A stretch of DNA of 64,000 bases from Neisseriaceae bacterium. GTDB lineage: Bacteria; Pseudomonadota; Gammaproteobacteria; Burkholderiales; Neisseriaceae. The notes below the pieces were generated by a model that worked only from the letters and a program-made list of their open reading frames with translations, ran no database searches and was not told the DNA's origin. The translations under genes and the position numbers were made by a program. Positions 37,806 through 46,463 of the stretch are shown here, in pieces (the first letter of the stretch is position 1; the number at the start of each line of letters is the position of its first letter). The stretch covers positions 142,593 through 206,592 of the forward strand of contig JAGOQM010000007.1 of NCBI GenBank assembly GCA_017991555.1, in the 5' to 3' direction.

Positions 37806-38360
37806 TTAATGGCCGCCATCTAGTTCGGCGGCGTGTAAAAAGTGTGTGTGTTTGGGTGCGCGTTTGGTTTTTGACCATTCTTCCAGCATTTCCAGTTTTA
37901 GTTCTTCGGTAATGCGGGCGACTTTTTCTGGTGCGGCGGCGTCATCATAGGTGAGTTCCAAGCGATGGCCGTTCGGGTCAAAGAAATAAATAGAGTGGAA
38001 AATGCCGTGGTTGGTTACGCCCAATACCTTCACGCCGTTGGCTTCTAAATGTTCTTTGGCTTTAATCAGCTCATCGCGATCAGCCACCAATAGGGCCAAG
38101 TGCTGAACCCAGTTGGGGGTGTTTTCATCGCGGCCCATGTCTGGCTGGGTGGGCAGTTCGAAAAAGGCCAAGACGTTGCCCATGCCCGCATCTAGAAAAA
38201 CGTGCATGTAGGGGTCAAAGGCTTTGGTTGACGGCACATGGTCTTCGGCAAACGCCAAGATAAAATCCATGTTTAACATTTTTTTATACCATTCCACGGT
38301 TTCCTTCGCGTCTTTGCAACGATAGGCGACGTGGTGAATTTTTTGAATTTTAAAGCTCAT
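37806..38360 (-). CDS. VOC-family metalloenzyme (glyoxalase/dioxygenase fold) in the homogentisate-type operon
   Basis: A 184-residue vicinal-oxygen-chelate protein. Likely metal ligands are His10 (KIHHVAY), Glu68 (FFELP), His87 (QHLAL) and Glu135 (RLELTY), the His-Glu-His-Glu pattern of glyoxalase I. FFDPNGHRLELTYD near 126-139 is classic for the family. AAAGGAG precedes the ATG at 38360; an upstream ATG at 38438 would overlap maiA. It follows maiA after 17 bases. It could be a small ring-cleavage dioxygenase, an isomerase or a glyoxalase-like detoxifier; sequence alone does not decide. Confidence 0.75.
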   Translation of the reverse strand: MSFKIQKIHHVAYRCKDAKETVEWYKKMLNMDFILAFAEDHVPSTKAFDPYMHVFLDAGMGNVLAFFELPTQPDMGRDENTPNWVQHLALLVADRDELIKAKEHLEANGVKVLGVTNHGIFHSIYFFDPNGHRLELTYDDAAAPEKVARITEELKLEMLEEWSKTKRAPKHTHFLHAAELDGGH

Positions 38361-38377
38361 GATGGTTCTCCTTTGGT

Positions 38378-39019
38378 TTAGACCGCATCTGGTTGATTTT
38401 CTGGTGCAGCCTGTTGGAATGCGTCTAGGGTGTGGCAATGTTGATCAATGCGCATCAGGTTCGGATAGGCGCTTAGGTCAAGGTTAAAACGTTTGGCGTT
38501 GTACAGCTGTGGCATCAGGCAGCAATCGGCGAGGCTGGGGCTGTCGCCAAAGCAAAATAGGCCGCTGTGGTTTGCCAGCTGTGCTTCTAGTGCGCTGAGC
38601 CCTAGATCAACCCAATGGGCGTACCAGGCCGATCTTTGTTCTGGATTCACGCCTAGCTGTTGGTTTAGGTAGCCCAATACCCGCAGGTTGTTTAAAGGGT
38701 GAATGTCGCAGGCAATGCTGGCGGCAAATGCCCTTACCTTGGCGCGTTCGGCGGGCAGCTGGGGTAATAAGGCCACGGTGTGTGGATAGGCCTCTTCTAA
38801 ATACTCGAGGATGGCCAGTGACTGGCCTAAGGCCAAATCCCCATCAACCAATGTCGGCACCAAGGCGCTAGGGTTCAGCGCCCGGTAGGCGTCGCTGCGC
38901 TGCTCGCCGCCGTTGTTTAGCAAGTGCACGCCCACGTGTTCGTAAGCAAGGCCCTTTAGGTTCAGGGCAATGCGCACGCGATAGGCGGCCGAGCTGCGAA
39001 AATAACCGTACAGTTTCAT
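38378..39019 (-). CDS. maiA: Maleylacetoacetate isomerase (zeta-class glutathione transferase)
   Basis: A 213-residue GST-fold protein whose N-terminal SSAAYRVRIALN (9-20) is the zeta-class active-site signature binding glutathione. It isomerises maleylacetoacetate to fumarylacetoacetate; maleylpyruvate isomerase activity is a related possibility. It lies 6 bases after fahA, whose product uses its product, which favours the homogentisate pathway. Confidence 0.93.
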   Translation of the reverse strand: MKLYGYFRSSAAYRVRIALNLKGLAYEHVGVHLLNNGGEQRSDAYRALNPSALVPTLVDGDLALGQSLAILEYLEEAYPHTVALLPQLPAERAKVRAFAASIACDIHPLNNLRVLGYLNQQLGVNPEQRSAWYAHWVDLGLSALEAQLANHSGLFCFGDSPSLADCCLMPQLYNAKRFNLDLSAYPNLMRIDQHCHTLDAFQQAAPENQPDAV

Positions 39020-39025
39020 CGCGCT

Positions 39026-40291
39026 TTAGGCCTGTGACGAGAAACTTAGGGCGGGCAAAATCGTGCCTGTCACTTCACCAAAACCGATTCTTAAGCCTTC
39101 TTTTTCACAATGGCCGCGCATGATCAAGGTGTCGCCGTCGGCAATAAAAGACCGCTCTTCGCCATTGTGTAGGGTTAAAGGTTCGGTGCCGTTCCAGGTC
39201 AGTTCGAGCAGGCTGCCGCGCGATGTTTTGGTGGGGCCGGAGATGGTGCCCGAGCCCATGAGGTCGCCCACGCGCACGTTACAGCCGCTGATGGTGTGGT
39301 GGGTGAGCTGCTGCGCCATGCTCCAGTACATGTATTTGTAATTGGTGTTGGCGATGACGGTTTCGCCTCCGTCAACGGCAATGGCCACCTGAAGGTTGAT
39401 GTCGTAATTGGCTTCGCCTTCAGCCTGTAGGTAGGCCAAGGGTTTTGGCTCTTGCTCGGGGCCAGCGCAGCGGAAAGGCGCCAAAGCGTCCATGGTGACA
39501 ATCCAAGGCGAAATAGAGGTGCCAAAGGTTTTGGCATTGAACGGGCCCAAAGGCACGTATTCCCACTGCTGTAGGTCACGGGCAGACCAGTCGTTTAACA
39601 GCACCATCCCAAAAATATGGGCTTCAGCCTCATCAATGCTGATCGGCTCGCCCAGCTGGGTGGTTTTGCCGACGATGAAGCCGGTTTCTAATTCAATGTC
39701 TAATTTGCGGCAGGCGCTGAAGACCGGGCGTTCTTGATCCGGCAGCTTAATTTGACCGCTGGGACGAACGAGTTGGGTGCCGCTGACCACCACCGAGCTG
39801 GCGCGGCCGTTATAGCCAACGGGCAGTTCGCTCCAGTTGGCCAGTAGGGCATTTTTAGGATCGCGGAACATACAGCCGACGTTGTAGGCGTGCTCTTTGG
39901 AAGAGTAAAAGTCGGTGTAGCCAGGCACGTCAACCGGCAGGTGCATGGTGACGTCCACCTGAGGGATCAGCGCCAAGGCACGTAAAGCGTCGTCGTCGCG
40001 TAGGGTGGCAGTGTCGGCGGCCAGTAAGGTTTGCAGTTCGGTGCGAATGCGTTGCCAAGCGTCGCGGCCTAGGTCAATAAAGGCGTTCAGGGTGGATTGG
40101 TTAAACACGGGCGTTGAGCCCGTTGATAAAAGGCCATGGGCCTCTAGAACAGCTAGGTCTAATACCTGATCGCCAATGGCGACACCGGCTCTGGGTGCTT
40201 CATCGGTACGGCTGAATACGCCGTAGGGTAGGTTTTGGATGGGGAAGTCGCTGTTGGGCGCAACGGTCACAAAAGAAGCGTTTGGGGACAT
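39026..40291 (-). CDS. fahA: Fumarylacetoacetase
   Basis: A 421-residue full-length fumarylacetoacetase, close to the eukaryotic length rather than the short fumarylpyruvate hydrolases. Active-site residues Asp127, His134, Glu200, Glu202 and Asp234 correspond to the known metal and catalytic positions; an SH3-like N-terminal domain precedes the FAH domain. It hydrolyses fumarylacetoacetate to fumarate and acetoacetate. It is the first gene of the operon, downstream of an AT-rich promoter overlapped by two palindromes. Homogentisate dioxygenase itself is not in the window. Confidence 0.95.
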   Translation of the reverse strand: MSPNASFVTVAPNSDFPIQNLPYGVFSRTDEAPRAGVAIGDQVLDLAVLEAHGLLSTGSTPVFNQSTLNAFIDLGRDAWQRIRTELQTLLAADTATLRDDDALRALALIPQVDVTMHLPVDVPGYTDFYSSKEHAYNVGCMFRDPKNALLANWSELPVGYNGRASSVVVSGTQLVRPSGQIKLPDQERPVFSACRKLDIELETGFIVGKTTQLGEPISIDEAEAHIFGMVLLNDWSARDLQQWEYVPLGPFNAKTFGTSISPWIVTMDALAPFRCAGPEQEPKPLAYLQAEGEANYDINLQVAIAVDGGETVIANTNYKYMYWSMAQQLTHHTISGCNVRVGDLMGSGTISGPTKTSRGSLLELTWNGTEPLTLHNGEERSFIADGDTLIMRGHCEKEGLRIGFGEVTGTILPALSFSSQA

Positions 40292-40416
40292 GGTGGGGTT
40301 CTCCTCAAAGTAATAAAACGGGTTTTGTTTTTTGTTTTTGTTGGGTAAATCGTCTAGTCAAACCGCTAGGTCAAACAATCTATATTGATCTGGCCATTAT
40401 ATTCACACTATTTTAA

Positions 40417-40453
40417 ATTACGCAAATAGTAATTAGATTACGAATAGCGTAAT
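40417..40453. promoter_or_regulatory. Two tandem IclR-type operators between fahA and its divergent regulator
   Basis: ATTACGCAAATAGTAAT (40417-40433) and ATTACGAATAGCGTAAT (40437-40453) are 17-base palindromes with ATTAC-N7-GTAAT form, spaced 20 bases centre to centre, two helical turns. On the minus strand a -35-like TTGCGT within the first site and a TATAAT 18 bases further form a fahA promoter. The second overlaps the likely regulator promoter. Binding by the adjacent IclR is inference. Confidence 0.65.
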
Positions 40454-40577
40454 TATGCTATAGTGCCTGACCCCTAAGCCTTCATCATGGATTGGTCAGG
40501 CCGCACAGTGGCCGTTTTGGTTTGTGGTGGGTGGGGATAAGTTGGTACAATTCTGAATAGAAAATAGGGAAGGGCGT

Positions 40578-41363
40578 ATGCAAAAAGAAACCAAAATGCC
40601 AACGGGCGTGCAGTCGTTAGAAGTGGGGCTATCGGTCTTTGACGTGTTGGCCGCAGAAAGTCGGCCCATGATGTTGAAAGAGGTTGCGGCCCAGATCGAC
40701 ATGCACCCTGCTAAGGTGCATCGTTATTTGGTGAGCCTGGTGCGCAGCGGCTATGCCCAACAGTTTGCCAACGGCCGTTATGGCGTGGGTGATAAGGCTT
40801 TGGTCTTGGGCTTGGCGACGGTGCGGCGCACCGAGCATTTGCAACAGGCGCAAAAAGATTTACAGGCGCTACAGCTACAGATTAATGAGTGTGTGCAAGT
40901 GGCGAAATGGACGTCGTTAGGGCCGCTGGTGGTGCAGTTTTTAGAGCCCAACCATCCGGTCATGATCACCGCCAGGGTCGGTTCGCTGATGCCAGTGCTG
41001 CGTTCGGCCACGGGCAATGTGTTTGCCAGCTATTTGCCAGAACACATTGTGCGGCCATTGATGGACAAAGAATGGGCGGAGAGCGCCGCGGGTGGGGTGT
41101 CGATTCGACCGCAAGACTGGGCCGAGTTTCTGACCCTAAAAGAGACAATTTTAAATCATGGCTTAGGCGTGATTGAAGGCAACCTAATCAGCGGTGTCAA
41201 TGCCCTGAGCGCGCCGATTTTCGATGCCAATGGCGAAGTGGTGTTTGCGATCACCTGCATGGGCAATGCCGAACACATTCAGCTGGCGCCCAATAGCGCG
41301 CATGCGCAAGCGATCAAGGCCACTGCGGCCAAAATATCGCGTCAACTTGGCCACAAGGCCTAA
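40578..41363 (+). CDS. IclR-family regulator of the fahA operon
   Basis: A 261-residue IclR protein: winged HTH at about 12-70 (MLKEVAAQIDMHPAKVHRYL) and GAF-like effector domain (about 85-255; GVIEGNLISGVNALSAPIFD). It diverges from fahA across 286 bases that carry two tandem palindromes. It probably responds to an aromatic ligand of the pathway. Its 3' end overlaps the converging second IclR gene by 4 bases. Confidence 0.9.
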   Translation: MQKETKMPTGVQSLEVGLSVFDVLAAESRPMMLKEVAAQIDMHPAKVHRYLVSLVRSGYAQQFANGRYGVGDKALVLGLATVRRTEHLQQAQKDLQALQLQINECVQVAKWTSLGPLVVQFLEPNHPVMITARVGSLMPVLRSATGNVFASYLPEHIVRPLMDKEWAESAAGGVSIRPQDWAEFLTLKETILNHGLGVIEGNLISGVNALSAPIFDANGEVVFAITCMGNAEHIQLAPNSAHAQAIKATAAKISRQLGHKA

Positions 41364-42001
41364 ATCAACCGCCTGGCTGTTTCTTGCAATAAGGGCAGCA
41401 GGGCTTCTACCTCGATGGCGCTCATGGTCACCAAACCAATGGCCATGTGGCGGTGTGCCAGCGGGACAAACAGGCCGATGGCGCCTTGCTGCAAAACATT
41501 TTGTGAGTAGGCGTAGCCCAGGCGTCTGGCTTCGACAACTTCTGCCGGGTCGTCTGCCTGTGGCGCAAACGTACTCATGACGGCCACGCCCGCTGCGGCG
41601 AGGCCCATCGGATGGCGCGTGCCTAAACGATAGCTGACTTGCAGCACCGTACTGTTGAGGGCAGCGGTTTTGACCACCACGCATTCTTGCCGATCGGCCA
41701 TTACCATCGCGGTGCTGGCATTGGTTTGGATCGACAGTTGGTCAAGCAGGGTTTGGCTGTTGTGGGGCAGCTTTTGTTCAAACTGTTCGTATAGATGCAA
41801 AATTTTGGCGCCCACGTACAGCCCATCACTGCTGTCGTGCTCCACATAACCCTGCGCTTGCAGGGTTTTAACGATGCGATAGGTAATGGTGCGGTTAAGG
41901 TCTAAGGCCAAGGCCAATTTCGCCACCGTCAGTTTGCCTTGCTGGCTGGCAATCACCTCCAATGCCTGTAGGCCCCGTTCTAATGTCTGTAATGTCTTCA
42001 T
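41360..42001 (-). CDS. Second IclR-family regulator, near the P450
   Basis: A 213-residue IclR protein with N-terminal HTH (LTVAKLALALDLNRTITYRI, 24-43) and effector domain containing LGTRHPMGLAAAGVAVMS. It is shorter than its neighbour (213 against 261), mainly in the effector domain. It diverges from the P450 gene over 296 bases, where a 17-base palindrome TGTTC-N7-GAACA lies just after a good promoter. Control of the P450 is likely. Confidence 0.87.
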   Translation of the reverse strand: MKTLQTLERGLQALEVIASQQGKLTVAKLALALDLNRTITYRIVKTLQAQGYVEHDSSDGLYVGAKILHLYEQFEQKLPHNSQTLLDQLSIQTNASTAMVMADRQECVVVKTAALNSTVLQVSYRLGTRHPMGLAAAGVAVMSTFAPQADDPAEVVEARRLGYAYSQNVLQQGAIGLFVPLAHRHMAIGLVTMSAIEVEALLPLLQETARRLI

Positions 42002-42181
42002 CGCTTACCTTTACATAATACCGCTGCCATCTGGCCGGCTTTGATTTAATCAGCATCATTGCATTGTTGATCGCCGATGTTACCTCTTTTGGGTTCAGAT
42101 AAACAGATGGCTAAGCCGCTTATCGCCCCGTTGTGCCTCATTTTGCCGCAGTTGTTCTGGTTGTGGTGCTGATTTTAGGCC

Positions 42182-42209
42182 TTGACAAAGCCTTTGATAT
42201 GGTTAATAT
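42182..42209 (+). promoter_or_regulatory. Sigma70-type promoter of the P450 gene
   Basis: Consensus TTGACA at 42182-42187, 16-base spacer, and TAATAT at 42204-42209, about 89 bases before the start codon. Confidence 0.7.
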
Positions 42210-42239
42210 TTCCCACTGTTGAACTAATATAGAAATTTA

Positions 42240-42256
42240 TGTTCGATAATAGAACA
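42240..42256. promoter_or_regulatory. Candidate operator of the second IclR
   Basis: TGTTC-GATAATA-GAACA, a 17-base palindrome with the same arm-N7-arm layout as the sites at 40417-40453 but different half-sites. It lies about 30 bases after the predicted transcription start, a roadblock position. Confidence 0.5.
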
Positions 42257-42297
42257 ATAATAACAGTCATTCCGACCACCTCATCAAGGAGAAAACC

Positions 42298-44583
42298 ATG
42301 AACCACTTAAATGCTGGGGCCAGCGGTTGCCCATTTCATGCGGCAGCCACGCCCACAACGGCACAGGCCCGCGACTTTGATATGTTTGATGCCCCCTATC
42401 AGGCCAATCCGGCCGAGTCACTGCGTTTTGCTCGCGAAGACGAACCCATTTTCTATGCGGAAAAAATGGGTTATTGGATCGTCAGTCGTTATGAAGACGT
42501 CAAGGCCATTTTTCGCGACCCGATTACCTTTTCCCCCTGTAACGTCTTAGAGAAGCTTGCGCCGGCCACGCCCGAAGCCAGTGAAGTCTTGAAGTCTTAC
42601 AACTACGCCATGAATCGTACCTTGGTAAACGAGGATGAGCCGGTGCACATGGCCAGAAGGCGTGCGCTCATGGCGGCGTTTGAACCGGCTAAGCTAGAGG
42701 TCAAGCGCGACATGGTGCGCCAAATGGTGGCCAAGCTGGTGGATGGATTTGTGCATAAAGGCCGTGCCAACCTGATGCACGAAATGCTGTGGGAGGTGCC
42801 CCTAGTGGTGGCGCTCCAATTCTTGGGCGTGCCGGACGATGACGTGGAAGAGTTGAAAAAATTCTCGGTGGCGCACACGGTCAATACCTGGGGCCGCCCG
42901 AGCGTGGCCGAGCAGGTGCATGTGGCCACCGGCGTGGGCCAGTTTTGGGATTATTCTGGCAAGGTGTTGCAAAAAATGCGTGATAACCCCAACGGTGAGG
43001 GTTGGATGTACGACATGATTGCGCAAAACCGCACCATGCCCGACATCGTCACCGACAACTATTTGCATTCCATGATGATGGCCATCATGGTGGCCGCACA
43101 CGAAACCACGTCGCTGGCGTCGGCCAATGCCATTAAAGAACTGCTGTCGCGCCCCAACTTATGGCGGCGCCTGAGCGAGCAGCCCGAGCTGATTCCTGCA
43201 GCAGTGGAAGAGTGTTTGCGCCATTCCGGCTCGGTGGTTGCCTGGCGCCGTCAGGCAACGGTCGACACCGAGGTGGGTGGCGTGGCCATTCCCGCCGGCG
43301 CCAAAATTTTCATCGTGTCGTCTTCTGCCAATCATGATGATCGCCAGTTTGAAAATCCAGACGAATTAGACATCTATCGCGACAATGCGGTAGAACACCT
43401 GACCTTTGGCTATGGCGCCCATCAATGCATGGGTAAAAACATTGGCCGCATGGAAATGTGCGTGTTTATCGAAGAGCTGAGCCGACGCTTGCCACAGCTG
43501 CGCTTGGCCGAACAAACCTTTACCTATTTACCCAACACCTCGTTTCGTGGCCCACAGGCGCTGTGGGTGGAGTGGGATGTGGCTGAAACCGTCGCCGATG
43601 CCCAGCCCACGGTGTTCCCCGTGGGCGCGCCCGACACCAAAAACCTAACGCGTTCGGTGCTGGTGAGCGACACCTTTACCATGGCCGATAACGTGTTGGG
43701 CGTTCGCTTACGCGCCTTGGCGCCAGAAGGCTTGCCCAAATGGACCCCTGGCGCCCACGTAGAGCTGATGCTGCCAGACGGTGAAAGCCGTAAGTATTCT
43801 CTGTGCGGTTTGCCGCAAGAGGATGAGTATCTGTTGGCGATTCAGCGTGAGGCAGATGGGCGCGGTGGCTCTATTTGGCTGCACCAAAACCTACGGCCCG
43901 GCATGACGCTGGCGATTAAAGGCCCGAAAAACTTCTTTAAGCTGGATGAGGCCGCACCGCATCATCTATTGGTCGCAGGGGGCATTGGCATTACGCCGAT
44001 CATCACCATGGCCAATCAGCTGCGCGCCCAAAATAAGCCTTATCAGCTGGTGTATTGTGGCAGTGAACGGGCCCGTATGGCCTTTTATCAAGAAGCAGTG
44101 GCGCACGGACACAGCGCCCAGATTTACATTGCCGAAGAAGGCTGTCGTGCTGATTTGGCCACGCTATTGGCGGCGCTGCCAGACCGTAGCCAAGTATGTG
44201 CCTGTGGTCCCGAACGCTTATTGGATGGGCTCAGTGAGCTATTGGCAGGGCAGACGCGTTTAAAACTCACGATCGAGCATTTTACCCCCGTCAATAATCT
44301 GCTCGACCCAGAGCGTGAAGAAGCCTTCACGGTCGAACTATTGGACAGCGGCCTAACCCTGACCGTCCCCAAAGACCAAACCCTATTGGCGGTGTTGCAG
44401 GCCAAGGGCGTGGACGTCGCCAGCGACTGTGGCGAAGGTTTATGTGGCAGCTGCGAAGTGAGCGTGGCCTCTGGCCAAGTAGACCATCGTGATCGCGTGC
44501 TTTCTGCGGCAGAAAGAAAGGAAGGGCGCTTAATGATGAGCTGTTGTTCTCGTGCCAAGGGCAGGATTACGCTGAACTTGTAA
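42298..44583 (+). CDS. Self-sufficient cytochrome P450 fused to FMN reductase and 2Fe-2S ferredoxin (CYP116B type)
   Basis: A 761-residue fusion. The heme domain (1-430) has I-helix AAHETTS (266-272), the ExxR pair Glu305/Arg308 and heme ligand Cys377 in FGYGAHQCMG. The phthalate-dioxygenase-reductase part has FMN-binding RKYSLCG (498-504) and NADH-binding GGIGITP (561-567). The ferredoxin has Cys711, Cys716, Cys719 and a fourth Cys at 749 or 750. Such enzymes hydroxylate or dealkylate aromatics and alkanes without partners. AAGGAGAAAA precedes the ATG. Substrate unknown; neighbours suggest an aromatic acid. Confidence 0.93.
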   Translation: MNHLNAGASGCPFHAAATPTTAQARDFDMFDAPYQANPAESLRFAREDEPIFYAEKMGYWIVSRYEDVKAIFRDPITFSPCNVLEKLAPATPEASEVLKSYNYAMNRTLVNEDEPVHMARRRALMAAFEPAKLEVKRDMVRQMVAKLVDGFVHKGRANLMHEMLWEVPLVVALQFLGVPDDDVEELKKFSVAHTVNTWGRPSVAEQVHVATGVGQFWDYSGKVLQKMRDNPNGEGWMYDMIAQNRTMPDIVTDNYLHSMMMAIMVAAHETTSLASANAIKELLSRPNLWRRLSEQPELIPAAVEECLRHSGSVVAWRRQATVDTEVGGVAIPAGAKIFIVSSSANHDDRQFENPDELDIYRDNAVEHLTFGYGAHQCMGKNIGRMEMCVFIEELSRRLPQLRLAEQTFTYLPNTSFRGPQALWVEWDVAETVADAQPTVFPVGAPDTKNLTRSVLVSDTFTMADNVLGVRLRALAPEGLPKWTPGAHVELMLPDGESRKYSLCGLPQEDEYLLAIQREADGRGGSIWLHQNLRPGMTLAIKGPKNFFKLDEAAPHHLLVAGGIGITPIITMANQLRAQNKPYQLVYCGSERARMAFYQEAVAHGHSAQIYIAEEGCRADLATLLAALPDRSQVCACGPERLLDGLSELLAGQTRLKLTIEHFTPVNNLLDPEREEAFTVELLDSGLTLTVPKDQTLLAVLQAKGVDVASDCGEGLCGSCEVSVASGQVDHRDRVLSAAERKEGRLMMSCCSRAKGRITLNL

Positions 44584-44605
44584 TGACCGTTACGGTTAGT
44601 GCGAG

Positions 44606-44645
44606 CCCGCAGTCGTTTCTTTCACGGCTGCGGGTTATTTTTTAG
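44606..44645 (+). terminator. Terminator after the P450
   Basis: CCCGCAG and CTGCGGG arms with a 15-base loop, then a T-rich tract, 22 bases after the stop. The following 290 bases to the aldehyde dehydrogenase are strongly AT-rich and hold its promoter region, with no gene or clear operator visible. Confidence 0.75.
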
Positions 44646-44936
44646 GTAAAGTGGGCCATATTGTGATCGCTACTCATTTTTTTATGGTTTGGTTTTTTAG
44701 ATTTTTTAATGGCTTTTAATGGTGTTTAGGCCTATTTTTTCTATTTATAAAGTGTTTTATTGTGTTTAATGGGATTGGTATAAAAAGCATCAATTAATTC
44801 ACTTATGGCTATTTTAAGCTTTAATAAAAGCGTGAGGCTGCCGAGACAGAAGAAGGTGTGTTAGATTGTCAAAAGAAGGGTTTTATGCTTTTGGTATTTA
44901 GTGGGTTAATACAACAGACATTTAGGAGTGGACAGA

Positions 44937-46358
44937 ATGGGCATTTTTACAGAACAACCTCATTTATTCATTAACGGCCAAGCCACTGCCCCTGCAGATG
45001 GTTTTTTTGACGTGATTAATCCGGCGACCGGGGCCGTGTTTGCCCAAGCGCCGCAGGCCTCCTTAGGGCAGCTGGATGAAGCCGTGGCGGGCGCGCAAAA
45101 AGCGCTGCCGGCATGGGGCGCATTAAGCTACGCCGAGCGCGGGGCGGTATTACTGGACATTGCGGCCGCGATTGAGGCCAGAAGTGCCGAATTGGCCAAG
45201 CTCATTACCTTAGAGCAAGGCAAGCCCTTGGCCGTGGCCGAAGGCGAGGTGCAGGGCACGTTGGCATGGATTCGCTATACTGCAGCGCAGGATTTACCGG
45301 TTGAAGTATTGGAGGATTCACCCCATAAACGCATCGAACTACACCGTAAACCGATTGGCGTGGTCGGCTCGATCACGCCCTGGAACTGGCCGGTCATGAT
45401 TGCGACCTGGCATATATTTCCTGCCTTACAGTGTGGCAATGCGGTGATTAATAAACCTTCAGAGCTGACGCCGTTAAGTACCTTGTTATTGGCACAAATC
45501 ATCAGTGACCATGTGCCCGCTGGGGTGTTTTCAGTGGTGTGTGGCGCAGGCGCATTAGGCGGTGCCATGTCGGGCCACAAGGGCATCGATAAAATCGTAT
45601 TCACGGGGTCGACCGCCACCGGTCAGAAAATTATGGTCAGCGCCGCCGAAACGCTTAAAAAACTGACCTTAGAACTGGGTGGTAATGATGCAGCGATCGT
45701 GCTGCCAGATGCGAACGTCGCAGAAATCGCCCCCAAGATTTTTGCGACGGCGTTCATTAATGGTGGCCAAACCTGCGCCGCGATCAAGCGTTTGTACGTG
45801 CACCAAGACCTAGTGGCGCCGTTAAGCCAAGCCTTGGCCGACATTGCCAAACAGCAAATCGTGGGCCCAGGCCTAGACCCCAGCACGACCTTTGGCCCGG
45901 TTCAAAATAAAGCTCAGTACGATAAGGTTAAAGGCCTCATTGACGCTGCGGTGGCGGCTGGTGGCGAGATTCTTTCTGGCGCGCAAACCTTTACCGAGCC
46001 AGGTTATTACATTCAGCCGACGGTGGTGGTCAACGTTGATGATCACCATCCTGTGGTGACCGAAGAGCAGTTTGGGCCAGTGCTGCCGGTGCTGGCTTAT
46101 ACCAACATTGACGACGCCATTCAGCGCGCCAATGCGCTGTCGGTTGGGCTGGGGGCTTCGGTGTGGGGCAGTGACATGGCCATCATGCATCAAGTGGCGG
46201 ATCAGCTGGAGGCAGGCACGGTGTGGTTGAATAATCATGCGGAGTTGGCCCCGCATGCACCATTTGGCGGCTGGAAGCTGTCTGGGATTGGGGTCGAGTT
46301 TGGTTTGGATGGCCTGAAAGCCAATACCATCGTGCAAACCAAACAGATTAGTCGCTAA
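44937..46358 (+). CDS. NAD(P)-dependent aldehyde dehydrogenase, probably for phenylacetaldehyde
   Basis: A 473-residue aldehyde dehydrogenase with general-base Glu246 (LELGGND), nucleophile Cys280 (GGQTCAAIKR) and NAD-binding FTGSTATG. The start at 44937 follows TTTAGGAG; a GTG at 44928 is less well placed. It precedes the amine oxidase tynA, whose product from phenylethylamine is phenylacetaldehyde, so it probably fills the role of FeaB. It could also serve aldehydes from the P450. A strong terminator separates it from tynA. Confidence 0.85.
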   Translation: MGIFTEQPHLFINGQATAPADGFFDVINPATGAVFAQAPQASLGQLDEAVAGAQKALPAWGALSYAERGAVLLDIAAAIEARSAELAKLITLEQGKPLAVAEGEVQGTLAWIRYTAAQDLPVEVLEDSPHKRIELHRKPIGVVGSITPWNWPVMIATWHIFPALQCGNAVINKPSELTPLSTLLLAQIISDHVPAGVFSVVCGAGALGGAMSGHKGIDKIVFTGSTATGQKIMVSAAETLKKLTLELGGNDAAIVLPDANVAEIAPKIFATAFINGGQTCAAIKRLYVHQDLVAPLSQALADIAKQQIVGPGLDPSTTFGPVQNKAQYDKVKGLIDAAVAAGGEILSGAQTFTEPGYYIQPTVVVNVDDHHPVVTEEQFGPVLPVLAYTNIDDAIQRANALSVGLGASVWGSDMAIMHQVADQLEAGTVWLNNHAELAPHAPFGGWKLSGIGVEFGLDGLKANTIVQTKQISR

Positions 46359-46378
46359 CTAGGCGTAAGCAGCGCTTT

Positions 46379-46405
46379 AAAATCACCCTTATGGGTGATT
46401 TTTTT
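46379..46405 (+). terminator. Terminator between aldehyde dehydrogenase and tynA
   Basis: AAAATCACCC and GGGTGATTTT around TTAT, with seven T residues. tynA therefore needs its own promoter in the next 50 bases or read-through. Confidence 0.92.
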
Positions 46406-46463
46406 ATTGTGGGTTTCCCTTATATTGGTTGAACACAAAACCAAAAAGAGGGAGACAATAGAG

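Noticed and set aside
39026..40291. Gentisate pathway fumarylpyruvate hydrolase
   Set aside because: The protein has the full 421-residue length and N-terminal domain of fumarylacetoacetase, not the short fumarylpyruvate form.
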